Position numbers and translations under genes: made by a program
NCBI GenBank assembly: GCA_002813285.1
Contig: PHTZ01000001.1
Span: 3,223,501-3,287,500 of the forward strand
Direction: 5' to 3'
DNA from: Flavobacteriaceae bacterium MAR_2009_75
GTDB lineage: Bacteria > Bacteroidota > Bacteroidia > Flavobacteriales > Flavobacteriaceae
DNA: 64,000 bases
Shown: positions 25,701 through 33,429 of the stretch, in pieces
Layout: the number at the start of each line of letters is the position of its first letter
Position numbering within the stretch: the first letter of the stretch is position 1
The notes under the pieces: model-generated
What the model was told of the DNA's origin: nothing
The model's input: the letters and a program-made list of their open reading frames with translations, nothing else
Database searches by the model: none

Positions 25701-28700
25701 TACCGGAACCGAGAAAGACTTTGAATTGTCACTTAATGAAATCAAATAGGCGTCCACGATTTCCCCATTCTTCTCAATAAAAACGGAGATGTTCAAATCT
25801 TTGGCATTTGATGCTAGTGTTACATCAACTTTATCTCCGCTGGTATAGGTCTCTTTATCGGTTTTGATTTGAAATAATTGATTGTCAGCTAATCTTTTAT
25901 CTTTTTTGCTAACAACAGTAGTTTGAGCAACATCTTTTACTACCTGGCCGAATTTATCTTTGGTCTCTAGTTCAATGAGGTATTTGCCTGAGTCCCATTT
26001 TTTAAAGTTTTTGAGCTCAATCTCTTCCGATTGGCCTGTATCGAATTGTGCTTCCCGCACTATCTTTCCTTTTTCCCAATTCTTGGTGTTATGCTCATTC
26101 GTAAAGGCGTCGTGAGGAAAAAGAGTTTTAAATTCCTCTTTCTTCCAGTTGTTGTAATCCGGGGCCGACCACGGTCTTGGGCGAAGCACATAATCGGGTG
26201 CGATCAACTTATAGATTTTAATAGTGCCTAGAGCAGGTACAGACTGGCCATTAAGGTTCTGGGTCGATACAGTTAAATGATGATTGTCATTTTCTTTATC
26301 TAGGTACTCCGGTATCTGTATTGTGGCATTTAAAGTGTGATAACCTACCGTTACTATTGTCGAGGTGCTTCTGGTTTCTCCATTAATGTCGGTGACATCC
26401 GCTGAAACTTCATATTGAAAAGTAGGCAGGTTTTCTTTTAAAAGACTATTATCAGGTATTGCCTCAAATTTAATCTCATATTCACCATTACTATCCGTTA
26501 GCGTTTCTCCGTAAGTAATTTCTTGGGGAGATATGTTAGAATAAGGGCGCGACCAATAATACCATCTTGGAAAATATACTGAGCGCTTGACCCTATATGT
26601 TACTTTAGCATCGGTTATTTTACTGCCGGCATAGGCATTCGCTTTTCCTTTAACCATGACGGTATCGTTAACTTTGTAGGTCTCAGTAATGGGTTCGAAT
26701 GATGTTTCGAATTTTGGTCTTTTGTATTCTTCGACAGAAATAGAAGTGTGGCCGTTTAATAAAATTTCGTCACTGTGTGCCTCCAACGAAAAGTTTCCGG
26801 TCAGCCCAGAATTTGGAATAATGAATTCTCCCGAGAAAGATCCGTATTCATTGGTTTTAAATTTGCTGCTGCTTACCGTTTGTCCGTTTACATCGATTAA
26901 ATCTACGGTAACACTGGCCTCGCTAAGAACTGAAGCGCCTTTTTCTCTATTCTCAATCGCAATACCCTTAAAATAAAGAGGCTGCCCAGGACGGTAAATA
27001 CTACGGTCGGTGAATAAAAAACAAGAGTAACTATCGATGTTCTCAGTAGGTTCTTGCTGCTTATAAATGTAGTATTCGCCGAATAAAGCCCTTTCAGAGT
27101 TATGTGATACAATTATGGAAACATTGCTCCAATTTTCATCGGTTAGATTCACATATACGGCACCCATATCATCGGAAACGAAAGTTTCCTTTTTACGGGG
27201 TTTGTTATAGTTTTCAAGATAGGAGACCTCTAGTTTTGCTTTTTTGATGGGTTCGCCATTATTTCTATTTATAACTTGAAACCTAGTACTAGAATTGTTG
27301 ATTTTGGTTTCTATCAATGCGAAGTCGGTGACCTGTACCGAACTAAAAGCAAACGATGAAGTATCATCATTGGGTGTTGCTAAAATTAAATACTGCCCGT
27401 TGGGCATAGCCGGAAAAAGAACTTCCATGCCATGTTGTTGATGGTCATCTTCATTTTTCAGATTGGCTTTCCACTTCTTTTGAACCTCAAGGTTTTTAAT
27501 GAAAGCTAATTGCTTTTTTTCTTCATAGAGCTTGTTCAGTTCTTTAATTTCGGTTTGAGAGATTTTGTAGGCCGCGAGTTGTAGACCTTCAATGTTCTTA
27601 TATTTTACTAATAGACGGGCAGGTTTATTTTTAGGGATAAATTTTTCCGTGACGATTTGCACACTTTTAGCCAGAATTTCGGATTTAAGTGCCTTGCATT
27701 TCTCGGCAGCACTACTTTCAGGAAATTTAGATATTACTTTGTCACAAATAGCAAGGGCCTCTTGCTGTTTCCATCGCGAGTTTTCGTTCTGAGTCTGGGC
27801 ATATGTATTTCCTTGATTGTGGTACTGCTGCGCAATTTCATATAGATATTGACCAGATAATTCATGCTGTTTTAGGTTTTCTGCCGAGTTATTGAGTACT
27901 TCAAGATATATATCGTTTTTATTTTCGAATACCGCATGTTGATGAATGAACCGTAATCTTTCAAGGTCGACATATACCAATGCTTTCAGCTCAGGGTCAG
28001 AAAAATGGAATTGCAAAAGTTCTTGATAGGTCTCTAGAGCCTTTAGCTGCAATGAAGTCTCATCTTTACTGGGTAAGTCTATTTGCGTAAATTCATAAGC
28101 TTCGCAAAGTATTTGTTGATTATCTATTTCAAACTTGTTCGCTGGTCGGGTTATGTTGTTTTCACTACTCTTATAGAAATCAAGTGCTGTATGGGCCAAC
28201 AGGTCAAATAGGGTAGGGCGATAATCTTCTGAGTTATTTTGATTATTTAAGATGTAATCAAATTTCTTAATATCTATGTTTTGAAGCGCTTCTTTATTTA
28301 AAAGGGAAGCATCGAAGTGCGTATCGATTTCTTTGAACAGAGTAGATAGGTCCCACGTTCTGAAATCGGTGGAGTCTACCTTCTTCTGGGTCTCCGTTCG
28401 GTTATAAAAGCGGTATCGGTTTTGCTGAAAATATTGCCAGTAAAGGTTTGCTAAATAACTTTCAAGTATATTCTTTGTAGGAGATGCTGCCTTTTCTATT
28501 TCACTTTTAAAACTATTTATTATACCAAGTTGAGACTCTTCTTCAAGCACCATTGCATACTTCGAACGGTAGAGTAAGGTTTTGACTATTTGATTTGAAT
28601 TATCCTCTTCAATAGCCTTTTCAGAAATGACTTTTACCGCTTCGAGCGCAGATTGCGTTAAGGCTTGACTTTCTAGCTTTTGCACACTCTTCCAGAGAGT

Positions 28701-28778
28701 TTCGTAAGAACTATTGTTTTGTGCATGGGCCATCTGTGAGTAGAGAAATAGGGTTAATATCAGTGATAGTTGCTTCAT
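22740..28778 (-). CDS. Alpha-2-macroglobulin family protein
   Basis: This is a 2012-residue exported protein with a signal peptide ending AHA-Q (cleavage after about residue 19) and no lipobox. The N-terminal 400 residues are helical. Then come MG domains (LFTDRSIYRPGQPLYFKGIA is the MG2-type start), the bait/ANA region, and an A2M core with EAMTEWKLQLLAH and PNTPRFLREGDEI. The thioester motif is present as HECNEQ, with Cys1468-Asn-Glu-Gln1471, followed by the helical thioester domain. Bacterial members are thought to trap attacking proteases in the periplasm. No pbpC, the usual partner of such genes, is next to it. A segment at residues 1200-1210 (LDEVVTVGYGE) resembles the TonB-box region of SusC proteins. 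The gene is monocistronic on its strand. Confidence 0.93.
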   Translation of the reverse strand: MKQLSLILTLFLYSQMAHAQNNSSYETLWKSVQKLESQALTQSALEAVKVISEKAIEEDNSNQIVKTLLYRSKYAMVLEEESQLGIINSFKSEIEKAASPTKNILESYLANLYWQYFQQNRYRFYNRTETQKKVDSTDFRTWDLSTLFKEIDTHFDASLLNKEALQNIDIKKFDYILNNQNNSEDYRPTLFDLLAHTALDFYKSSENNITRPANKFEIDNQQILCEAYEFTQIDLPSKDETSLQLKALETYQELLQFHFSDPELKALVYVDLERLRFIHQHAVFENKNDIYLEVLNNSAENLKQHELSGQYLYEIAQQYHNQGNTYAQTQNENSRWKQQEALAICDKVISKFPESSAAEKCKALKSEILAKSVQIVTEKFIPKNKPARLLVKYKNIEGLQLAAYKISQTEIKELNKLYEEKKQLAFIKNLEVQKKWKANLKNEDDHQQHGMEVLFPAMPNGQYLILATPNDDTSSFAFSSVQVTDFALIETKINNSSTRFQVINRNNGEPIKKAKLEVSYLENYNKPRKKETFVSDDMGAVYVNLTDENWSNVSIIVSHNSERALFGEYYIYKQQEPTENIDSYSCFLFTDRSIYRPGQPLYFKGIAIENREKGASVLSEASVTVDLIDVNGQTVSSSKFKTNEYGSFSGEFIIPNSGLTGNFSLEAHSDEILLNGHTSISVEEYKRPKFETSFEPITETYKVNDTVMVKGKANAYAGSKITDAKVTYRVKRSVYFPRWYYWSRPYSNISPQEITYGETLTDSNGEYEIKFEAIPDNSLLKENLPTFQYEVSADVTDINGETRSTSTIVTVGYHTLNATIQIPEYLDKENDNHHLTVSTQNLNGQSVPALGTIKIYKLIAPDYVLRPRPWSAPDYNNWKKEEFKTLFPHDAFTNEHNTKNWEKGKIVREAQFDTGQSEEIELKNFKKWDSGKYLIELETKDKFGQVVKDVAQTTVVSKKDKRLADNQLFQIKTDKETYTSGDKVDVTLASNAKDLNISVFIEKNGEIVDAYLISLSDNSKSFSVPVNEDDLGGFAINYSFSAFNSFESGSVSISVPYPSTDLEIETKTFRDKIRPGIDETWSFKIKGPQGEKVSAELLASMYDASLDAFRPHSWNFNPLGRSTYYSRNYSNANTSYGTSNFRAYIKNDLYSFTQQQYDSFQWFGFYFGQNISRFHTGSMMKRSAPMASAVMEMESSDASLDEVVTVGYGEQNESNNAPQQQLGQETKFEDVPIRKNLEETAFFLPQLNTDSEGNISFSFTSPEAMTEWKLQLLAHTKSLKSKITSLRTVTQKELMVIPNTPRFLREGDEITISSKIANLTNENLSGKARIELVDAVSSKEVTSKLIIPTSEEQIQSFKVDSLGNTQVVWRLKIPKGLQAVQYKIIAKAGDFSDGEQNLLPVLTNRMLVTETLPMWVKGNETKRFVLQKLKDNKSTSLQHHKLSLEITSNPAWYAVQALPYLMEYPHECNEQIFARYYANSLATHIANSNKRIQEVFNQWASSETLISNLEKNEELKSLLIQETPWLRDAQSETEQKKRIGLLFNLNKMKNEQAASLNKLKNNQKTSGAWAWFSGGPDNRTITQHIVSGIGHLKKLNVSSDIEEIRPMLEMAINYLDSAFVEEFQQMNKNANNINDDHLSQTQIHYLYIRSFFDEIPLSEKVLEIKNYYQKQAKKYWTKKSLSAKGMLALTLHRNNDSDTAKKILRSLKENSITSDELGMYWKENTTSWYWYQAPIETQALMIEAFEEIQNDVETVDQLKIWLLKNKQTNQWSTTKATTEAVYALLLKGSDWLSVNDAVNVSIGGQKISPEKLEAVQVEAGTGYFKTSWSGSEIASDMAEVQMSKTTDGIAWGALYWQYFVDLDKITSAETPLELRKNIFLKRNTDTGEKLFEIDSKTELKVGDLVRVRIELRADRDMEFVHMKDMRAAGFEPINVISAYKWQDGLGYYETTKDASTNFFFDYLPKGIFVFEYDVRVNNSGNFSNGITTIQSMYAPEFSSHSEGIRVSVKNVD

Positions 28779-28936
28779 AAGAATAAAATTACAGGATAAA
28801 ACTGCTCAAAATCGATGCCAATCAAAATATAAAATGAGCAAACGCGGCGATTTGGTTAGGGAACATAAAGTTCGGTTTATGGCAACCGTAATTGTAACGA
28901 AGGTCGAAAGAGTCAAGAATAGAGTTTTTTAAACAC

Positions 28937-28965
28937 TTGACGCCATTTGCAAGCACTTACTTTTG
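28937..28965 (+). promoter_or_regulatory. Consensus promoter for the 31-codon gene
   Basis: TTG at 28937-28939, an 18-bp spacer and TACTTTTG at 28958-28965 match the Bacteroidota -33/-7 consensus. The predicted transcript start near 28970 gives a 20-nt leader before the ATG at 28990. It is one of the two clearest promoters in the window, with that of rpsL. Confidence 0.75.
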
Positions 28966-28989
28966 AATAGAATTTTAACCCCCGTAAAA

Positions 28990-29085
28990 ATGGATAATCA
29001 CTTTTTAAGCACTTGGTCTTCTTCATTAAAGTCAACTTTTGTACTGCTATTTCTTCTTATCGCCCTACTGATTCTAGCGTCTTAG
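28990..29085 (+). CDS. 31-residue single-span membrane peptide
   Basis: The ATG at 28990 opens a 31-codon frame ending in TAG at 29083-29085. The peptide starts MDNHFLSTWSSSLK and then has an unbroken hydrophobic stretch at residues 16-30 (TFVLLFLLIALLILA), enough for one membrane span. A consensus promoter lies at 28937-28965. The frame ends 2 nt before the stop of the convergent SDR gene. No homolog is known to me and no function is proposed. Toxin-like, regulatory or complex-subunit roles are all possible. The promoter and the clean hydrophobic helix are the evidence that it is real. Confidence 0.6.
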   Translation: MDNHFLSTWSSSLKSTFVLLFLLIALLILAS

Positions 29086-29087
29086 AC

Positions 29088-29873
29088 TTACAGACTTTTC
29101 AATAGTCCACCATCTATTGGTATTTGTGTCCCGGTGATATATGCGGCATTATCTGAGGCTAGGAAAGCTACCAGGTATCCATATTCTTTAGGATCTCCGA
29201 TTCTTTTTACCGGTACTTTTGACTCCATATCAGCCCTTACTTCGCTTTTTTCAATTCCCAGTTGTTCCGCCTTTTTGGTATTCAATTGTTCAATACGTTC
29301 AGTATCAAAATAACCCGTGAGTACACTGTTCACGGTAATTTTGTCTTGACCTACATCTGTAGATAAAGATTTGGCCCAAGTGACTACCGCCGCGCGTATT
29401 GTATTCGATAGCGCTAAATAAGATAGCGGTTCTTTTACCGAGACCGATGCCACGTTTATGATTCTTCCCCACCTGTTTTCTCTCATGTTTTTAAGCGCGA
29501 GTTCAGTGGTGAAGACCACTGTTTTAAAGAGCAACTCAAAGGCTTCTTGATAATCGGCTGTCCGCTTTTCCAGCGCATTTCCTGCTGATGGGCCTTGCGT
29601 ATTATTTACAAGAATGTCTACGGAATTGCTTTTGAAGAATTTAGAGATGACGGACTTATATCCTTCAAAATCAGAAAAATCAACCACTAGGTACTGATGC
29701 TCTTGATCTTTATCGGTCGGTAAATCGGAAACGATTTGGCGAAGTTTATCCTCACTTCGTGACATTAAGGTTACGCTAGCCCCGCTTTCTGCGAGCTGTT
29801 GGGCTATCGCTTTTCCGATTCCACCACTACTTCCGCCTACTAAGGCTTTTTTATTCTTTAAAGAAATATTCAT
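29088..29873 (-). CDS. SDR-fold oxidoreductase lacking the Tyr-Lys catalytic pair
   Basis: This is a 261-residue short-chain dehydrogenase/reductase. The cofactor loop is VGGSSGGIG (residues 12-20), NNTQG replaces the usual NNAG, and the C-terminus IPIDGGLLKSL is normal. After the catalytic-Ser strand (NVASVSV) the expected YxxxK is absent: the helix reads LALSNTIRAAVVTWAKSL. This pattern is known to me in a divergent FabG-like subgroup, so it is not a sequencing error. Its reaction is unclear. The cupin gene lies 25 nt upstream and is probably in the same operon, which suggests a small catabolic or detoxification unit (inference). Confidence 0.85.
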   Translation of the reverse strand: MNISLKNKKALVGGSSGGIGKAIAQQLAESGASVTLMSRSEDKLRQIVSDLPTDKDQEHQYLVVDFSDFEGYKSVISKFFKSNSVDILVNNTQGPSAGNALEKRTADYQEAFELLFKTVVFTTELALKNMRENRWGRIINVASVSVKEPLSYLALSNTIRAAVVTWAKSLSTDVGQDKITVNSVLTGYFDTERIEQLNTKKAEQLGIEKSEVRADMESKVPVKRIGDPKEYGYLVAFLASDNAAYITGTQIPIDGGLLKSL

Positions 29874-29898
29874 ATCGATGTTGAATTTGGTATAAATG

Positions 29899-30216
29899 CT
29901 ATAGGTACTCTTCGCGCACCGGACAAAAGATGTCCATCAATCTACAATCGGTCAAAGCTTTTCCGCTATGTATTGAATAACTGGGAATTACTACGATATC
30001 GTTTGGTACATAGGTTTTTGTTTCTCCATCTAAGGTAAATTCAAAACTGCCCTCTAAAACTTGCATGACCTGTTCGTGCATATGCGAATGCTCGGGCACT
30101 TCCGCACCTTTTTTGACCGTCCAATAGGCAATTGACATTTTGTTGCCATGAACCATTTTCGCATGATAACCTGGAATCAGTTCTTTAGAAGGTATGGTAG
30201 AGAGGTTCAACTGCAT
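29899..30216 (-). CDS. Small cupin-domain protein
   Basis: This 105-residue single-domain cupin shows both motifs: PEHSHMHEQVMQVLEGSFEF (motif 1 with His ligands and Glu) and PNDIVVIPSYSIHSGKA (motif 2 with His). It is likely a metal-binding beta-barrel. The order cupin then SDR, 25 nt apart, suggests joint expression. Small cupins of this type can be isomerases, dioxygenases or binding proteins, and nothing here decides between them. Confidence 0.85.
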   Translation of the reverse strand: MQLNLSTIPSKELIPGYHAKMVHGNKMSIAYWTVKKGAEVPEHSHMHEQVMQVLEGSFEFTLDGETKTYVPNDIVVIPSYSIHSGKALTDCRLMDIFCPVREEYL

Positions 30217-30255
30217 TTCAATTTATTTTGTAGAACTAAGATAAGTGAATAGACT

Positions 30256-30294
30256 ACAAAAGAAAAAGCCCTGAAGGTTTTAAACCTTCAGGGC
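30256..30294 (-). terminator. Strong terminator after the T9SS cassette
   Basis: Arms of 13 bp (30268-30280 and 30282-30294, GCCCTGAAGGTTT type) form a near-perfect hairpin. On the bottom strand it is followed by TTTTTCTTTT. It lies 26 nt past the stop of the PorE-like gene and upstream of the cupin gene. Confidence 0.85.
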
Positions 30295-30319
30295 CTTGAA
30301 AAAACCACTATACTACTTA

Positions 30320-32461
30320 CTATTCCCACTTTACGACCACAAGTTCACAACGACGGTTCCACTCATGATCTTCTTCAGAACAGCTGTCAACTGTTTCACA
30401 TTTCACAATAGGCTGTGATTCGCCATACCCTTTGGCAATTACATTACTCTTGTTAATACCGTTTTTAACCAAATATTCTTTGGCCGCATCAGCTCTTTTT
30501 TGAGATAGCTCTTTGTTGTAGGCGCTATTGCCCCTAATATCGGTATGTGTGCCGATTTCGATGACCATGCCGGGGTTATTCTTCATGATTTTGACTAACT
30601 TATCTAGACGTTGTCTAGCTTCTCTGCGCACGTACCATAGACTGTAATCAAAATGAATTTCACCTATTTCGACTATTGTACGGTTCTCTTTTTTGATAAT
30701 TGCCTCTTCTTTAGCAATTACTTGTTCAATCTCTTTCTCGCGCTTTTTCTTCTTTTGTTCTTGGGCTAGAGCCTGCTTTTTAATGCTTTCCTTTTCCTTT
30801 TTGATGCGCTCTTTCTCTGCCTTTAATTCTTGTTCTTTTTTACGCTGGGCCAAGGCGATGGCTTTTTCTTCGGCCGCTTTACGCTCTTTTTGTAGCGCTA
30901 GGGCTTTCTGTTCTTCTATCACTTTTTGGGATAGAAGCTCTAGGGAAGCATCTTTGGTTGCCTTACGAACTCCATCGGTTATAACAGTTTTTAGACCATT
31001 TTCATATCCCTCTTTTTGTGCCGTAACTTGGTATGAAGAATTACAATCTACCCTAAATTTGAATGAACCATCTTGACCTGTGATGAGCTTTTCTATTGCT
31101 GCTCCTTCAAGTTGTACCATTTCAACGCTCGCGCCTATAAGTGGCTTTCTAGTCGTCTTGTCGGTTATCGTACCGGCAATATATTGTAGGCAATCTTCAA
31201 TGATCAGGGGTCTAGTTTCCGTGAAAGAATAAATGTCATCACTACCTTTTCGTCCAGGGCGATTCGAGGCAAAGAATCCTGTTTTGGAATTTTTTTCCAT
31301 TGAGACCGAAAAATCATCATATCCACTGTTCATCGGTAAGCCGAGGTTGTCTGGTTTTGAGAAATCTCCTTTATCATTTCTAGAAATAAAGATATCTAGT
31401 AGCCCAAACCCAGGATGCCCGTTCGATGAGAAATAAAGATTTCCATCTCCGTCAATAAACGGAAACTGTTCTTTTTTGTCGGTATTGATTTTAGCGCCTA
31501 AGTTTACCGGGCTGCTGAAAAACCCATCTTTTTGAATGGAAACGTAGTAGAGGTCGAATCCTCCATAGCCACCTGCTCTGTCCGAGGCAAAATAGAGTTT
31601 TGTCTCATCAGGGCTCAATGCGGGGTGTTCAGTAGAAAAGTTGTGACCATTAAAGGGTAATTCCGTAATGTTTTGCCACTCTTTATCTATCCATTCTGCT
31701 TTAAAAAGTTTAAGATTGCTGATTTTATCGTCAGTTTTCTTTTTACTATTTCTGGTAAAATAAATGGTGCTTCGGTCTTTAGTGATGGCAAAAGTACCTT
31801 CGTGTAAGTTGGTATTGATGTTTTTTGAAAACGACGTACTCAACGAGTCACCTACTTGAAGTTTTTCTTTCGGATGGGAATAAAAATCAAGATAGTTTTG
31901 ATTGTTCCAACGGTACAATTTACCTAACGCCTTAGCTTCTTTTTTTGAAGCACTGTAGACTAATACGGAATCGACGATAGCTGCACCAAATTCTGAGGTA
32001 CTTGTATTTAGTGCTAAATTCTCAATATCAAACCGCTCGCCGATAGCTTTTATATTTTCAAGGTAAGTACGGCCTGCTTTAACTTGCTCGGTTCTGTCGG
32101 AAAGGTCTTGATCGGTATAATAATCGATTAAAACCTGGTGCGCCTTTTCATATTCACCGATAGCCTTTAAAGATTGATTGAGCTTAAAATAAAAGTTCTC
32201 GTCAATGTTTTCGCCGTAGTTCGAGACTAAGTAGGCATACCATCGAGCAGCTGCTTTCATGTTAAAGGTGTGGTAATAACTATCAGCTAAATTTTTAAGA
32301 AGCTTAGAGCTCTTGTTTCTGGGCAGTAATTCTTCGTATAGCGGAATAGCATCGCTATAATAGGCCCTACTGAAATATAAGTCTGCACGTTCTAGGTCGT
32401 CTTGTGCTTTTATCGAAGCAATTGACCCCAAAGCGAATAGTATGAACAATAGTTTTTTCAT
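30320..32461 (-). CDS. PorE-like OmpA-family protein (TPR, propeller, CRD, OmpA)
   Basis: This is a 713-residue exported protein, starting at MKKLLFILFALGSIASIKAQ (signal peptide). The frame extends 26 residues further upstream into the preceding gene, and I reject that start. Domains in order: TPR-like helices (about 20-150), a PD40/WD40-like beta-propeller (about 160-415, with PALSPDETKLYFASDRAGGYGGFDLYY), a carboxypeptidase-regulatory-like domain (about 425-510, ITDKTTRKPLIGASVE), a Lys/Glu-rich coiled coil of about 80 residues, and a C-terminal OmpA peptidoglycan-binding domain (IGTHTDIRGN...SQKRADAAKEYL). This order matches PorE of the type IX secretion system, plus an inserted coiled coil. 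It starts immediately after the PorP/SprF stop. Confidence 0.9.
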   Translation of the reverse strand: MKKLLFILFALGSIASIKAQDDLERADLYFSRAYYSDAIPLYEELLPRNKSSKLLKNLADSYYHTFNMKAAARWYAYLVSNYGENIDENFYFKLNQSLKAIGEYEKAHQVLIDYYTDQDLSDRTEQVKAGRTYLENIKAIGERFDIENLALNTSTSEFGAAIVDSVLVYSASKKEAKALGKLYRWNNQNYLDFYSHPKEKLQVGDSLSTSFSKNINTNLHEGTFAITKDRSTIYFTRNSKKKTDDKISNLKLFKAEWIDKEWQNITELPFNGHNFSTEHPALSPDETKLYFASDRAGGYGGFDLYYVSIQKDGFFSSPVNLGAKINTDKKEQFPFIDGDGNLYFSSNGHPGFGLLDIFISRNDKGDFSKPDNLGLPMNSGYDDFSVSMEKNSKTGFFASNRPGRKGSDDIYSFTETRPLIIEDCLQYIAGTITDKTTRKPLIGASVEMVQLEGAAIEKLITGQDGSFKFRVDCNSSYQVTAQKEGYENGLKTVITDGVRKATKDASLELLSQKVIEEQKALALQKERKAAEEKAIALAQRKKEQELKAEKERIKKEKESIKKQALAQEQKKKKREKEIEQVIAKEEAIIKKENRTIVEIGEIHFDYSLWYVRREARQRLDKLVKIMKNNPGMVIEIGTHTDIRGNSAYNKELSQKRADAAKEYLVKNGINKSNVIAKGYGESQPIVKCETVDSCSEEDHEWNRRCELVVVKWE

Positions 32462-32462
32462 A

Positions 32463-33401
32463 TTAATAAAATCTTGGGGATTTATCGTAACCTTTACCCA
32501 AACCAAGTAGGTCAAGGTCGAAGAGCACAAATATTTCATGTGAACCGGAACTGTAGTCGCTCAAGTTTGATAAGGTGTAATCATACGCATACCCTATTCT
32601 TAGTGCTGGTAAAACAGCAATATTGAACATGGCGCTAACCGAATCTTCGAGACGATAAGAAAGTCCACCTTCAATTCGGTTATAGAAAAGAGCGTTCATA
32701 GAAAGGTCGACGGTCAAGGGTGCCCCTTCTACCATTTTTGCTAGAAGTGAGGGCTTTAGTTTAATGTCTTGATTGAGCTCGTACACATAGCCTGTGGTCA
32801 GAAAAAAATGTATTTTCTCAGAACCAATTCGATTGATACCGTCTCTGTTCTCTAAATGTTTAGAGGTGAGTAGGTTTGGGGCCGATATGCCGGCGTAAAA
32901 ATGGTTGCGATGGTAAAATGCGCCCACACCAATATTTGGAAAAGTGTTGTTCAGATTTTCGTTGAAAGCCTCGTCATCTTGAAATTCTGGTAGCACAAAA
33001 CCGTTGAAATTGGTTTCAAACGTGGTGAATCCTCCTTTGAGTCCCAGAGAAAAATTGCTTTTTTCATCTAACTTCAAGATATAGGCGAAATCAGCATAGA
33101 TGTTATTTTCTTTCAATGCACCATCACCTATTTTATCAGAAACAAGTGATAGGCCCATTTCAATGGACGGGCTCATAGGGGCATGGGCGTAGAACGTTAA
33201 GGTTTCTGGGGCGCCAACCGTATTTTTCCATTGAGAGCGATAGAGTGCGCCAAAATTCAGTCTACCAACGTCGTTAGTAGTGTAGGCGGGGTTGATTACG
33301 CTCATGTTGTACATGTACTGCGTATACTGCGGATCTTGTTGCGCTAACAGCATTGACTGCCCGAATAACAGTATCCATATGATGATGTAGAGATGCTTCA
33401 C
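32463..33401 (-). CDS. PorP/SprF family type IX secretion outer-membrane protein
   Basis: This 312-residue outer-membrane beta-barrel has a signal peptide ending LLAQ and the family start QDPQYTQYMYNMSVINPAYT. The next conserved block is YRSQWKNTVGAPETLTFYAHAP, and the end has LRIGYAYDYTLSNLSDYSSGSHEI. Members associate with type B T9SS clients and are thought to hold them at the cell surface. It lies between the CHU_C gene (28 nt upstream) and the PorE-like gene (1 nt downstream), the classic arrangement for a dedicated client set. Confidence 0.95.
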   Translation of the reverse strand: MKHLYIIIWILLFGQSMLLAQQDPQYTQYMYNMSVINPAYTTNDVGRLNFGALYRSQWKNTVGAPETLTFYAHAPMSPSIEMGLSLVSDKIGDGALKENNIYADFAYILKLDEKSNFSLGLKGGFTTFETNFNGFVLPEFQDDEAFNENLNNTFPNIGVGAFYHRNHFYAGISAPNLLTSKHLENRDGINRIGSEKIHFFLTTGYVYELNQDIKLKPSLLAKMVEGAPLTVDLSMNALFYNRIEGGLSYRLEDSVSAMFNIAVLPALRIGYAYDYTLSNLSDYSSGSHEIFVLFDLDLLGLGKGYDKSPRFY

Positions 33402-33429
33402 TTTTTCGTTTTATACGTTAGTTGGTGGG

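Noticed and set aside
30693-31076. 127-codon plus-strand frame rich in Ser and Phe
   Set aside because: It is the antisense of the Lys/Glu-rich coiled coil of the PorE-like gene, which explains its composition and length.
32462-32539. 26-codon extension of the PorE-like protein
   Set aside because: It overlaps the PorP/SprF 3' end and would bury the signal peptide that begins at MKKLLF.
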